DNA from: Theobroma cacao
Lineage: Eukaryota; Streptophyta; Magnoliopsida; Malvales; Malvaceae
NCBI RefSeq assembly: GCF_000208745.1
Contig: NC_030859.1
Location: forward strand, 15,843,426-15,907,425
Direction of reading: 5' to 3'
Length of the DNA stretch: 64,000 nucleotides
A program made the translations under genes and the position numbers. The notes beneath the pieces are model-generated. The model saw only the letters and a list, made by a program, of their open reading frames with translations, did not search any database and had not been told where the DNA came from. Below are positions 12,733 to 24,830 of this stretch, piece by piece. Each line of letters opens with the position of its first letter. Within the stretch, counting starts at the first letter, position 1.

Positions 12733-13065
12733 TCAAACTACAAAAAAAAAAAAAATTTGGACAAAAATATTTTTTTGAAAAACGAAATTCTGACGGAAAT
12801 TTATTTTGACTTTTTCCAAAAGATTTTCTTCAATAAAAAATTTTCATTAGAAATCCCATCAGATATTGATTTGATGCAAAAAAAATTTACTCCCGGTCAA
12901 ACTTTCCAACGGATTTCAGTTGGAATTTTCTAGTAGAAAAATAATCTATTAGAATTCCATCGGAAAGTTTAAGGCACCAAAAAAATTTAAAATTTGCTAA
13001 ATTTTTCATTGAAAAAACCCATTACCAACGAAATATTTCGTAAAAAAATTCCATCCATATTACTA
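12733..13065 (+). mobile_element. CACTA transposon end remnant
   Basis: The stretch opens with CTACAAAAAAAAAAAAATTT (the first bases of CACTACAA are changed) and then carries repeated motifs such as TCTGACGGAAAT, CCAACGGATTTCAGTTGGAA and CCATCGGAAAG. Dense short GACGGAAA-type subterminal repeats behind CACTACAAGAAA are typical of plant CACTA (En/Spm) elements. No opposite end or transposase is found, so this is a relic. Confidence 0.5.
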
Positions 13066-13221
13066 TTTTTAAAAATTTTTATTTAAAATATATTAAGAAT
13101 TTTTAAAAATTTTATTAATCCTTTATAGGAAATATATTAATAAAATTAAATATATACATACTAAGTTTTATAATATTAAAAATTTAAATATGTTTTCCTT
13201 TCCTTATTATCTTTGTATTTA

Positions 13222-13380
13222 CTAGGATGGTGCCCGTAGCTACGTTACGAAAAATGTCATAAAAAATATAGATTATGTTATATTAGATTTCAATTTGATA
13301 CCTTTGAAAAATAATTTGTTTGTAGAAAAAAGATAAATTGATATTAATTGCAAAAAGTTATTTGCTTTGGTTTTAATCAT
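13222..13380 (-). mobile_element. Helitron 3' end (minus strand)
   Basis: Read on the minus strand, the sequence finishes with a short stem-loop (GTAAC, loop, GTAGC-type pairing at 13236-13248), then about ten bases, then CTAG (13225-13222), followed by a T. A hairpin shortly before CTRR with a T outside is the hallmark of a Helitron 3' terminus. About 160 bases match, in inverse orientation, the end at 16730-16886. Confidence 0.7.
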
Positions 13381-13653
13381 AGGAAAATTGGTAGAGGATA
13401 AATTTTTTTCAATAGTATATATAACAGCAATAGTTTCGTAAGTAAAAGAGACAATAAACTAATCAAAAGGGAACATTATAAGCAAATCAAATTGTCAAAA
13501 CAAAAAAGTTCTTATTTTGGTTAAACAAAATAATCACACTATTAGATAACTGTCAAATGTCTTTTTCTCATTTGTTTGGTTTCTGTTGTTGTGCTGCTTC
13601 TGCTAGACCTTTTGTATACATAAAAAGATAAAATATGTTTAACGTCTAATTTT

Positions 13654-14653
13654 TTATAAGCTTTTAAGGCCTATTTTTCCTCTAGTTGATGTGAATTGAA
13701 ACATAGAATTGTAGATGCTGATGTTGTCTCTAAATTTGTTACTGTTATTATCTCCTTTATAATCTAATAAAAAATGTAAAAAATTAGGTGTAGGCCTAAA
13801 TGATGGTAATTGAACCGTACCTTGTTGATAGCAAAATCTAAATGTACAATACCTTATCCTTTGACTTGTTTCAACTCTTTCTTCATACCACATAAAAGCA
13901 TTACAAAATGGACAGTGCAAGTTTGGTATTCCAAAGTTTAATATTATGTTGCATCTTCCTATTATGTAAAAAAAATAAAACAATGTCATTCTTGCAAGCA
14001 TTCTAACACTATCACTTTTAATAAAACATTGTTGCAAGTAAAACATTACTTACTTCAATGGCCATCGTTCCTTAACAGAATTAATGTATCAATGCTTTGT
14101 TCATGTCTATAATACTCAGAATTTGGAATTGCATGAATACCTTAATGTTTTTGAAAATTACAAAAACTATGCATAAGTAAATTTACATTTTAACTACAAA
14201 TTAGTTGTATAATAATGAAATAAATAAGCAAAAAAAGTAAAAGAATTGAAAATATTGAAACATACCTTCTACATCATTTCTTCTTGCTGTACTACTGGTT
14301 GAAGGTACAAATTGTATAAAGGAACAATATGTTATGGGTACATCATAAAGGCTTTGTACACTCATTCTTTCTGTATAACTGGTTGAAAGAACAGACTGTT
14401 TAAAACGTAAATCCATGACGGGCACATCAATTAGGTTTCTTTCAATAATAAAATTACCTTCAACAGTCACATTGCTCATAGTTTAAATGACATTCTGATT
14501 CGTTACTACATCGCTTTGTTCCATAGAAAACAACAAAGATTGATTATCAACAATAGGTACATCATAAAATATTTCATTGAAATCACTACTATGGTTTAAA
14601 CAATGATTATTCTGTTCATGTCTTCTTTTTTTTCTCAGACCTTCATTTGACAT
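13654..14653 (-). pseudogene. Helitron Rep-helicase N-terminal fragment
   Basis: Minus-strand frames at 14653-14201 and 14046-13654 together resemble the N-terminal part of plant Helitron RepHel proteins. The second part has a zinc-finger-like CPFCNAFMWYEERV, then QQGTVQLPSFRPTPNFL and FRDNISIYNSMFQFTSTRGK, the standard lead-in to the Helitron_like_N domain. The first part begins MSNEGLRKKRRHEQNN and has an in-frame stop near 14480. GTATGT after 14266 may be the donor of an intron between the two parts. The Rep catalytic and helicase domains are absent: the sequence passes into the Helitron 3' end after about 300 more bases. The fragment cannot be functional. Confidence 0.75.
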
Positions 14654-16729
14654 TGTATCTGTGTACTATGCACAGATGTAATACATCAATTGCTATGAAA
14701 GTACTATACATATATGAAAGTTAAACAATCAATTAATGTTATTTTTAAACAAAAAATAAAATTGGTTATTGAACCAACAATAATCTACAATTTTATGATT
14801 AATATAACTATAGAGGTAAGTTTTTAAAATATAAACCATATCTCTTTGATATAAAAATGCATTAGCTATTCTACTATTTTGCTGGTCATGATTGCTATGC
14901 AAGAGTTTTTCAAATGCGGAAATCTTACTCATAAGATCTCTTTTACTTTTGACAAAGATGGCATGCATTTAGTTAAGTTGTTACATTTATATTGCTCATT
15001 TATTGTTACCTATCTCAATGTGCAACGAGATAAGAATTATTATATATTTTGACATGCAGAGAAATGTTCCTATGCTCGCTATTATTTATAATCAGTTTTC
15101 ATGGTTAAGATTTAAAGAAAATTTTTTACTACTAACCATGTCTCTTTTATCCTTTTGTTGACTGATCAGAATTTTCCAATAACAATGAAACATTAATGCA
15201 ATGACCCATTTGACTAAAGCCAAACAAAAATATAAATATGAACTCCAAAATTCAACTTTGAAATAATAACTTAAATAGCTAATTAGGTCATTCAATATCA
15301 AACTAAAAATAGTAAAAATATAAAATTACACATTGAAACAAACAAAATAGGACAATAATCGTACCTTTATATGTAAAGTATCAAAAATAGTAATACCAAA
15401 AATGATAATTCTGCAACAAAAGAAAAAAATCAAACAATTAGAAAAAAGTCTACTGGATCCTAAAATTAAGTAATCAATTCATTAGCAAAATACCCACTAA
15501 GTGAAAGTACAAAAATTTGATTTATTCTGATTTAATTTTTTCTATCTAACTTCATTGCATCTCAATCCAACTAATTTGAAATGTAGAAATATTTATTCAA
15601 TCCTACTTTTCTAAGGTAAAGAAAAGTCCTATCAGCACAATTACTAAAAATGATTTCTTTTGTCGACAATTGAATGATTTTTTAAAGGTAATATCATATA
15701 AATTAAACCTAAGAAATTAAGATCTTTGCAACTCTAACTATTGATGTTGAAGGCGTAATAACACATGGCAAATCTAAATTATCCCACACTATAGTTCACA
15801 TACATAAAGGTCACTTGCAGGAAAGGAAAATACTATCACCTAATTATAAAGGATTACGTGTTTTGCATGTTGAACTCTTTCTGTAATCTCCAACAAAATC
15901 AATATTAATAACCAAGGCATGTTAGACATGCAGTTTCTACTTTGCAAATCTACCATATGGTATCTTTTCTGTTCTGATCTTTTTTAAATTCACATACAGA
16001 CTATGAAACTTCAAGCAGTATCTCCATGCATGAATTAATGCTTTCATGAGGAAATGGATGCACTCTACTCCAACAGTGTATCTAAAACAAAAATTGTCGG
16101 CTAGAGAAGTAGTATTCATTTTAGACCAAAATGTCGGAGAAAAGATCTATTGAACCTATAGAAAGATTGTTTTTGTACTCTTAAGCAATTGTTGTTCTTA
16201 TGAATCTACTGATATAAGGATTTTGCAATATATATAACAGCAGAGTCTTGTTGAAAACACAAAATGAAAGGCCATGTAGCAATGAAGGGAATTCTAAAAG
16301 GGAATAACCATGGAATGCAATACTTGATTGCTTAATCTTAATTTTACCATTAAGTTTTGGTTATGAGGGCTCTTCTTTGACATGATTAAGCTAGAAGATT
16401 ACATCTTTAATATGCTAATCTATGAAAAGTTATACATGTTTAATATTTTCTTCTTACTCTAAAAATGAATTAATATTTATATATAAATGGGATTTCAACA
16501 CCCGCCTTTGGGCTATACAATAAATAGAAAGCCATTAATTATAAATGTCTATTTGCTCTAAAATAAAAATATAAAAAAATGATTAAACATGATAATATGG
16601 AGTGACATAAAAGTGCTTATAAACTTGTCTATGCTTATACATGCATAGGAGACAAAACAACTAACCATGATGTAATTAACAAAAAATTGTAAATAAATTT
16701 ATACGTGCACTCTCTCTTATGAATAGAAA
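14654..16729. other. Interior of Helitron region, no gene seen
   Basis: This is AT-rich DNA between the Rep fragment and the second Helitron terminus. It includes, at about 16525-16640, one copy of the dispersed AT-rich repeat also found at 2045, 33161 and 58890. No domain is recognised in the short frames. Confidence 0.45.
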
Positions 16730-16886
16730 GGAAAAAAAGCAATCAAATATTTTTTGAAATTAATATCAATTTATCTATTTCTCTACAAATAATATATTTT
16801 TTAAAAATATCAAATTGAAATCCAATACAACATAATTTATATTTTATGTAAAATCTTCCGTAACAGAGTTACAGGCATCATCCTAA
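16730..16886 (+). mobile_element. Helitron 3' end (plus strand)
   Basis: On the plus strand a perfect stem-loop (GTAAC, loop AGA, GTTAC at 16860-16872) is followed by ten bases and then CTAA (16883-16886) and a T. This again fits a Helitron 3' terminus (CTRR). The preceding ~155 bases are an inverted, diverged copy of 13222-13380. The body of this plus-strand element would lie to the left. Confidence 0.65.
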
Positions 16887-17239
16887 TATACTTAATACTC
16901 TTATAAAAACCAATTATATTGAATTACTTTATTATATAGTATGATTCATAAAAAAAATATATTGAATTACTTAATACTCCCATAAAAAAATAATTTGTGT
17001 ATTTGATTATATATATTTTAATATATAGCATGGTTCATCTTTTAGATGGAAAAGGGTTATAATTATATTGAATTACTTTTATAAGAAAATGATTTACTCT
17101 CTATGTAATATTAAAATGATACTCTCTGTAGAACTTCCCGAGTCGTGGCAGCACTAATCGCCGCTTGGCAATATCAAGGCCTTGTCGTGGTAAGGAAAAA
17201 GAAAAAAGAAAAAAACGAAAACAAAATTAATTTCCGCCG
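16887..17239 (+). promoter_or_regulatory. Upstream region and 5' UTR of the SufC gene
   Basis: AT-rich DNA gives way at about 17114 to a GC-richer leader that runs into the ATG at 17240. The part from 17114 onward is also present, inverted, at 21992-22316. No core promoter motif can be assigned with confidence. Confidence 0.5.
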
Positions 17240-20200
17240 ATGGCTTGGCAAATTCAGTGCACTGCTTCATCACCACCCGCTTCTCCTCCGCCCTTCACAC
17301 CGAAATGTTTGCCTCCCCGTTCTCTGTTTTTTACTCTCTCTGCCACTAGCTCTTCACGTTTCTGCCCTCATCACATGCCGTCCCTTAGGTCTGTCACTTG
17401 CTCCTTATCCGCCGTCGAATCTCCCACCTCCACGGCCGGTCTTGATGATTCCAAGACCCCTCTCCTTGAAGTCAAAGGTTTGACTGCTGTGATTGCTGAG
17501 ACGAAACAGGAAATCCTCAAAGGCGTTAACCTCGTCGTTCACCAAGGAGAGGTAAACAAATTTTTTTTTCTTCTAATTTTGAAGAATAAGTGAATTGGGA
17601 GCTAGTTTAATTTGTATGAAGTTTCTCGTATTAGACCCAGAGTTTGAAGAAGAAAAAGAATTAATTGGTTTGTTTATTTTGATTAGATTCATGCTATAAT
17701 GGGAAAGAATGGCTCCGGGAAGAGTACATTTTCTAAGGTTAGTTGTTGTTTCACATGTATGTAAATTTTAATCTTTTTCCTTATCTTGAGTAAATTTTTA
17801 CTAAAATCAGATTAGTGTTGTTGGAGTTTAAAAACTCGACAAATGGATTTAAAAGCTTGTCATTTGTTCATTAAGCTAAAAATGTCTGCTTAAAATTTTT
17901 CTTATTTATAATTACATCGTGGCATGCGTTTGAATTTTCTGCTGGTGCAGGATAATTATCCTACTAATATTGGTTTAAATTTGTTGAGTTAGTAAGGTGA
18001 AATCAGTTTTGTTTATGAATTGTTTATCAGAACGTCTTGATATAACTTATCCGTTGTAGGTTCTTGTTGGGCATCCTGATTATGAGGTGACCGGAGGCAG
18101 TGTTGTGTTTAAAGGGGAGAATTTGCTTGACATGGAGCCGGAGGAAAGGTCTCTTGCCGGACTTTTCATGAGTTTCCAGGCTCCAATTGAGATCCCAGGT
18201 GTCAACAATATTGACTTCTTGCACATGGCCTACAATGCTCGAAGGAAAAAACTTGGTGAGCTGGAGCTTGGTCCACTTGAGGTATATGGACTCCCTTTTT
18301 GCGCCTTTACCTTGTATGAAGTAACTTGCAAGTGCATTGTTGAGATTTTCTTCTTGTTCTTCCTGTTTAATCAATAACAAAACTTTTCTGGAAAGATCAA
18401 AGTTTCCCATGGCTAGGCTACTTCTATATGGTTATTTCTTCTAATTTAAAAGCTCATAATTATAAGGAAAACACCATAGCCATGCTTATTTTCTTATTGA
18501 TTTTAATCGTTACTTAATTTTATCTTGCAGTTCTATGCTTATATATATCCTAAACTCGATCTTGTGAACATGAAGACTGATTTCCTTAATAGAAATGTCA
18601 ATGAAGGATTTAGTGGAGGTGAAAGAAAGCGCAATGAGATTTTACAGCTTGCGGTAATATGATATAATTTCTTCTTGGTGTTTATTGTGGAATAGTTTTG
18701 TGTGTTTCATATGTTATGCCAGTGGAATATCTTTATTTCTCAATGGAGGTGTCTTGGCCCTCATTTGTTGTTGACAACTTACATACCCATGGATGGTTCC
18801 TTTCATATTAAGAATATATAACATAGGCCAACTCCTTTTGGATTAGTGGTCACCAACCACTTGTCGTAGACATTATGCCCTGGGTTAAACTCATGCTGCC
18901 CTTCTGTCCTAAGAGAGAAATAGTGAGTTATAATTGTGACATTTAGAGAATATTATAGTTGTTTGGTCCCTAATTTCTCCAAAGAGAAAAAAAAGACTTT
19001 TACTTTGTTTATGATTTTTTTATTTGTTTCTTAGAGTCAGACACCAAGGAGTTCTAAAGTTGCTATAGTCTGTGGGGGAATGTAAAATTAGCATAGTTGT
19101 AAACTTTAATAAGAGAAAAAAATATTCTGCACAATTAATGCTTCTACTGAAAATGTGGTCTTAAATATCTTAGGACTGAGTTTACTTGACATGCGTCTGC
19201 AAAATTAATGCTTCTACTGAAAATGTGGTCTTAAATATCTGGATCTTCTTTGTTATTTAGCTTCTCTAGTCATTTTTTAATGTGCAGGTCTGAAAATTTT
19301 AAAAATTGAAAAAAGGAAAAAAGGATGAGTTGTAACTTGATTATTTATCTTTCTTTTGACGGGCTTCTAAATTATTATGACTTATTAGAAGGGGAAGAGA
19401 AAAAGGGAGGAGGGGGGGTTACTTTGTGGGTTATTTCAATGCATAGAAGCTAAGAAAATCAATTTTGTTTATCATCTCTATATTCACTTCTTAAATGTTC
19501 TAGGTTCTAGGGGCAGACTTGGCTATACTAGATGAAATAGACTCTGGCTTGGATATTGATGCCCTTCGAGATGTAGCAAAAGCAGTGAATGGGCTTTTGA
19601 CTCCGAAGAACTCCGTTATGATGATCACTCATTATCGACGTCTTTTGGAGGTTATAAAACCAACATGCATCCATATTATGGTGAGTCATTTAAAAATTCA
19701 AAGCAGTGATCATGTGGATACTCTCTGTATGTTGATTTCCTTTTTCATGGGAAAGTAGTGAATATGGCTGCATCCTGTTAAGCCTTCACACCTAATCACG
19801 AAGCTCTTTTTCCTGGCAACATGTATGGTTGGTGCTTTCTGATATCCTTTTAAGTTTTAAAAAAATATCAAACTCTAAAATAAGTCAGTAACTGACATAA
19901 TAGTAAGCGGCAGCAATGTTTGGTTGAACTATAAACGTTGTGTACATTGGCTCACATTCATGATTTCCGTGATCAGCAAGTTAACTTATGTTTTATAGTT
20001 CCATATTTCTCTGTTGTTTCCAATTGTTGTTAATAATGTGATGCCCTAATGGATGAGTCTATCTGATTATATTCATAGATAAGCTATCATTAATCATCTT
20101 TTTGTATGCTTTGATTAGGCTTTGGAAGCATTTTGAAATAGTATTGGATGTAATAAAGTTGAGAAGTTTGTTTTGCTTAGCTTAACAGAGTTCCCTCACT

Positions 20201-20487
20201 TTTTTGTCTTTATTAGTTTTCGGTATGCCCTAATGTCTATAGTTCTTTGCTTGTGTCTATTTTTAATACTAACTTTTGTATACTTTAGATTTCAACTTGT
20301 GTTCTTGATGTATGCTAGTATCTATCTGTTTGGCATATTACTAAAGAAAATTTGTTATCCTATGATCAAAAACAAAAATGTTTTAATTTGATGTTTTCAG
20401 GAGGATGGAAGAATCATAAAAACAGGAGACAGCTCCTTAGCCAAAGTTCTTGAGGAGAAAGGCTATACTTCAATTTCTGCTGAATAG
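17240..20487 (+). CDS. ABCI6: Plastid SufC-type ABC ATPase (ABCI6/NAP7-like)
   Basis: Six exons join in frame: 17240-17551, 17687-17737, 18060-18281, 18531-18653, 19504-19680 and 20401-20487, all with GT-AG introns in phase 0, giving 323 residues. The first ~60 residues are rich in Ser/Thr/Pro and look like a transit peptide. Walker A (GKNGSGKST) is at 110-118, the Q-loop Gln at 161 (MSFQAP), the signature FSGGE at 222-226, Walker B LAILDE at 242-247, and the switch His at 279 (THYRR). The protein ends with the SufC tail [10 protein letters not shown]. SufC hydrolyses ATP in the SufBCD scaffold that builds Fe-S clusters in plastids. Arabidopsis NAP7 has a similar length. All catalytic residues are present, so the gene looks functional. 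The ATG opens the transit-like frame; a longer overlapping frame in the leader has no domain. Confidence 0.96.
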
Positions 20488-21263
20488 CATACAATCCTTA
20501 ATTGGTACACTTTCTGTCGACTACTATCTGTTTGATTCAAGTCAAACTTGCTATACCATTGTTGAAGCCATTTAGCTTAGTTATTTCTGCTGCCGTTCCA
20601 AAGTGTTTTACATCATTAATTAGGAAGGAGTCTGGTAAAATATTTCTACACTGAATCAGGTTCCAACATCATCTTAAGGGAGCATGGAGCGTGCCTGCAA
20701 TGTTGCCCTCATAGGGTTTTGGTTTTCATATTTAACCTCATGCTTTGGCATGTAAATTTGAGGGTTTCCCACCCTTTTCCCTCATTGGGATGGGGTGTTA
20801 GGATTTTCAGAAAGACAACTTTATTTTTATGTGAGTACTGTTGAGTGTTGACCATATCTATGGTCAATGCTTTACCAAGTTGGATCTATTTTTCGGCTGA
20901 AAGTCAGATATGGAAATAATAACTATAGTCTGATTGTATTTGATTAAGGAGATATTTTCACAGAAATGATTACAGTCCAATTGGAGCTACAATTCCACTG
21001 TCTTCTGAATTCAAAAACAGGTCTAACTATCTTTTCCAAGCCTTTTCCCAGTTTCCTTTGGGGATAGGATTTTTCCTCCTAGATTTCCAAAGCAGCTTAA
21101 CAGTAATATATCCATGTATGTGGTTAATAAGGAATACAAATTTTTTATTGATTATGTTACTAAACTGTTGTATAATATTATGAGGAAGCAATACCATAAA
21201 AAAACAACAATATTTTATCACTGTTTAAAGGTATATTACTACTTAAAATTCATTAATTTATTT
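20488..21263. other. SufC 3' UTR and intergenic DNA
   Basis: The first few hundred bases are probably the 3' untranslated region. No gene is recognised. Confidence 0.5.
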
Positions 21264-21988
21264 ATTGAATTATTAATTTTAATAATATAAAAAATTTAAC
21301 AAAAAAATTTGTATTGTCAAATATTCTCAAACAGCAATCTAGAGTCATTATTTTTATTTTTAATTAAAATTTAATAATTCTTGTCACCAAATGAATTGAG
21401 CTTTCTTTTTTATTGTCCTTTTTAACCATTTGGGTTTTTAAGTCAAACTAGTGTTTGTTATCACGAACATTTGATTATACTAATATTTATTGTCACGTAG
21501 GTGTGTATGAGAATACTTGTTTTTATATATTTTAAATAATAACTATATATAATCATAAATATTTGTAAATTATAACATTTGAAGTGCAAATAGTTAAAAT
21601 TTTTTTATACTAATTCATAAATTATAAAGTATTATTAAAATTAACAATTCGATATAAACTTATACCACACTTATATAAAAAGAACTTATAAATTTAATAT
21701 TACATAGAATTAATATTTATTGTCATGTAGGTGTGTATGAGAATACTTGTTTTTATATATTTTAAATAATAATTATATATAATTATAAATATTTGTAAAT
21801 TATAACATTTGAAATGCAAATAGTTAAAATTTTTTTATACTAATTCATAAATTATTAAATATTATTAAAATAAACAATTCGATATAAACCTTTTGAGAAA
21901 TAATGACTTTAGATTACTTTTTGAGAATATTTGACAATACAAATTTTTTTATTAAATTATTTTATATTATTAAAATTAATAATTCAGT
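21264..21988. mobile_element. Non-autonomous element with ~87-bp terminal inverted repeats
   Basis: The ends 21264-21350 and 21901-21988 are inverted copies of each other, beginning AYTGAATTATTAATTTTA and reaching to GTCATTA. Inside, a 180-base unit is present twice in direct order (21481-21660 and 21711-21890, period 230). No protein is encoded and no clear target duplication is seen, so the superfamily is unknown. The right end is 3 bases from the inverted SufC fragment. Confidence 0.75.
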
Positions 21989-21991
21989 AAT

Positions 21992-22316
21992 GGTCCGTCG
22001 AGGTGGGAGATTAAACGGCAGATAGGGAGCAAGTGACAGACCTAAGGGACGGCATGTGAGTAGGGCGGAAACGTGAAGAGCAAGTGACAAAGAGAGTAAA
22101 AAACAGAGAACGGGGAGGCAAACATTTCGATGTAAAGGGTCGAGGAGAAGCGTGTAGTGGTGAAGCAGTGCAGTGAATTTGCCAAGCCATTGGCGGAAAT
22201 TATTTTTGTTTTTGTTTTTTTCTTTTTTCTCTTTCCTTACCACGGCGAGATTTTGATATTGCCACGCAGTGATTGTTGCTGCTACAACTCTGGAAGTTCT
22301 ACGGAGAGTATCATTT
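21992..22316 (-). pseudogene. Inverted partial copy of SufC 5' region
   Basis: On the minus strand this repeats 17114-17437 of the SufC gene: leader, start codon and most of the transit peptide. By eye about nine bases in ten match. The equivalent ATG is at 22190-22188. The frame keeps MAWQIHCTAS and continues in SufC-like order for 59 residues, then meets TAA at 22013-22011. Everything coding for the ATPase is missing. It lies about 4.5 kb from the source in opposite orientation and begins at the edge of the inverted-repeat element. Confidence 0.9.
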
Positions 22317-22369
22317 CCTGCTGCAGGGATGATAATGGGCATCTTATTATAAAGTACTTATGGATATTT

Positions 22370-22795
22370 GATTCAATTATATCATATTAGGATATCTAAT
22401 AATTGAAATTGAATTTGAAATAGGTTTAGATAGTAATTTCATTACTTGTATTAAGTTCGAGTATCACTTCTTTGATTACCTGTTACCTAAACTTGATTAT
22501 ATTAATATTCGGATTTCGCAAGTTCCTCCCTTAAACTTGATTCTAATATTCATTTATATATATTTTATTATTTAAATAATTAAATTAAAAATATATAATG
22601 GATACTCGATCCGGTTATATCAGATTACGATATGCTATAATAGGATTTGGATAGTGATTTCATTATCCATATTGTGATTCGAGTATCACTTTTTGAGTAT
22701 CCACTATCCGAATGCAATTATGTTATTATTCGAAATTCCGCAAGTACCTATCCCAAACCCAATTCTAATGCCCATTTATATATATTTTATCCACT
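22370..22795. repeat. Two ~200-bp tandem copies
   Basis: The copies at about 22371-22575 and 22598-22792 share GATAGTRATTTCATTA, TTCGAGTATCACTT and CATTTATATATATTTTAT in the same order. The unit contains alternations such as GGATACTCGATCC. No coding capacity is seen. Confidence 0.7.
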
Positions 22796-22989
22796 TTTGT
22801 CAGATAAAAAGAGAAAATAAGAAAAACCTTTACCATATTTACAAACAATTGCTTTTATTAAAAAGTGACAAATATATTAAAAAGTATAGTTATTCAAATT
22901 ATCAATGTGATGATATTAATATATTTAAATTAAAAAATTAGTAAAATATTAATTATATTTAAATAATATAAATATTATATTAAATTATA

Positions 22990-24177
22990 AAAAAAATAAT
23001 TACTATTATATATATATTTTTAATATAATATATTTAATTTTAATTTTGTGATAATATTACAAAAATTATAACTGATAATATATATACTTAAAGAGAATCT
23101 TTGAGATCAGAATAGTTTTAAAATCTAACTATTGTTTTAATTTCGTGTAATTAAAGACAAACTAATATAATTAATTAAATTAATTCATGAAATTATGATT
23201 ATTAATTAACTTGGAATGTTTTTTAATCTATATTATATATATTGGGTTCATTTGTAAGAAATATTATTATTATATTTATATATACTAATACTTTTAGTAT
23301 ATATATACTTTAAATATAAATATATTTACTTTCTATTTTAGGTTAACATTACAAAATTATAACTTGTAAAATTATTAATTATAATATATATACCTTTNNN
23401 NNNNNNNNNNNNNNNNNNNNNNNNNNNNNNNNNNNNNNNNNNNNNNNNNNNNNNNNNNNNNNNNNNNNNNNNNNNNNNNNNNNNNNNNNNNNNNNNNNNN
23501 NNNNNNNNNNNNNNNNNNNNNNNNNNNNNNNNNNNNNNNNNNNNNNNNNNNNNNNNNNNNNNNNNNNNNNNNNNNNNNNNNNNNNNNNNNNNNNNNNNNN
23601 NNNNNNNNNNNNNNNNNNNNNNNNNNNNNNNNNNNNNNNNNNNNNNNNNNNNNNNNNNNNNNNNNNNNNNNNNNNNNNNNNNNNNNNNNNNNNNNNNNNN
23701 NNNNNNNNNNNNNNNNNNNNNNNNNNNNNNNNNNNNNNNNNNNNNNNNNNNNNNNNNNNNNNNNNNNNNNNNNNNNNNNNNNNNNNNNNNNNNNNNNNNN
23801 NNNNNNNNNNNNNNNNNNNNNNNNNNNNNNNNNNNNNNNNNNNNNNNNNNNNNNNNNNNNNNNNNNNNNNNNNNNNNNNNNNNNNNNNNNNNNNNATTAG
23901 AATAGTTTTGGAATCTAACTATTTTTTTTAATTTCATGTAATTAAAGATAAACCCATATAGTTAATTAAATTAATTCATGAAACTATGATTATTAATTAA
24001 CTTGGAATGTTTTTAAATATATGTACATTATATACATTGAGTTCATTTATAAGAAATATAATTACTATATTATATATATGCTAATACTTTTAGTATATAT
24101 ATACTTTAAATATAAATATATTTACTTTCTATTTTATGTTAAAATTACAAAAAATATAATTTGTAAAATTATTAATT

Positions 24178-24216
<39 letters not shown>

Positions 24217-24830
24217 TATAGTAAATAACTTGCAATGTCTTTTAACACATATACTTTATATTATATATTATGTTCATTTATAAAAAATATAATTACTATT
24301 ATATAAATTAATAATTACTAAATAATATATTTACTTTTGTTTATATAAACTTAACTATGTAAAAAGAAGTTGTGAGATTAGAATAGTTTTGAAACTTAGT
24401 TATTTTTTTTAATTTCATGTAATTAAGGACAAATTCATATAATTAATTAAATTAATTAATAAAATTATGATTAAATTAACTTGTAATGTCTTTTAATATC
24501 TATACTTTATATACATTGAGTTCATTTATAAGGAATATAATTACTATTATATATACACACAAAAATACTTTTAATATATATAAAACATTAAATATAAATA
24601 TATTTGCTTTTTACTTATGTTATCATTATAAAAATTATAACTTATAAAATTTTTAATTGTAATATACATGCACATTTTATAGTATATAACTTGTAATGTC
24701 TTTTAATACATACACTTTAGATTGTATATTATTTTCATTTATAAAGAATATAATTACTATCATATAAGTTAATAATTACTAAACAATAAAATAATATTGA
24801 TTTGCATTATATATTATGTTCATTTATAAA
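22990..24830. repeat. AT-rich tandem array with assembly gap
   Basis: A unit marked by TTAGAATAGTTTTGRAA...TTTCATGTAATTAA and TAATTAACTTGGAATG recurs near 23110, 23898 and 24377. The last two are 480 bases apart. A 498-base run of N (23398-23895) interrupts it. Sub-repeats marked by GTTCATTTATAARRAATATAATTAC occur within units. No gene is present; a long apparent frame across the Ns is an artefact. Confidence 0.75.
24181..24214. repeat. (AC)17 microsatellite
   Basis: An uninterrupted AC dinucleotide run lies within the AT-rich array. Confidence 0.97.

Noticed and set aside
17145..17483. A 112-codon frame overlapping SufC exon 1
   Set aside because: It is the shifted reading of the SufC transit-peptide exon; the true frame starts at 17240 and is confirmed by downstream exons.
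23338..23937. A 199-codon open stretch across the gap
   Set aside because: It is open only because it reads through Ns.
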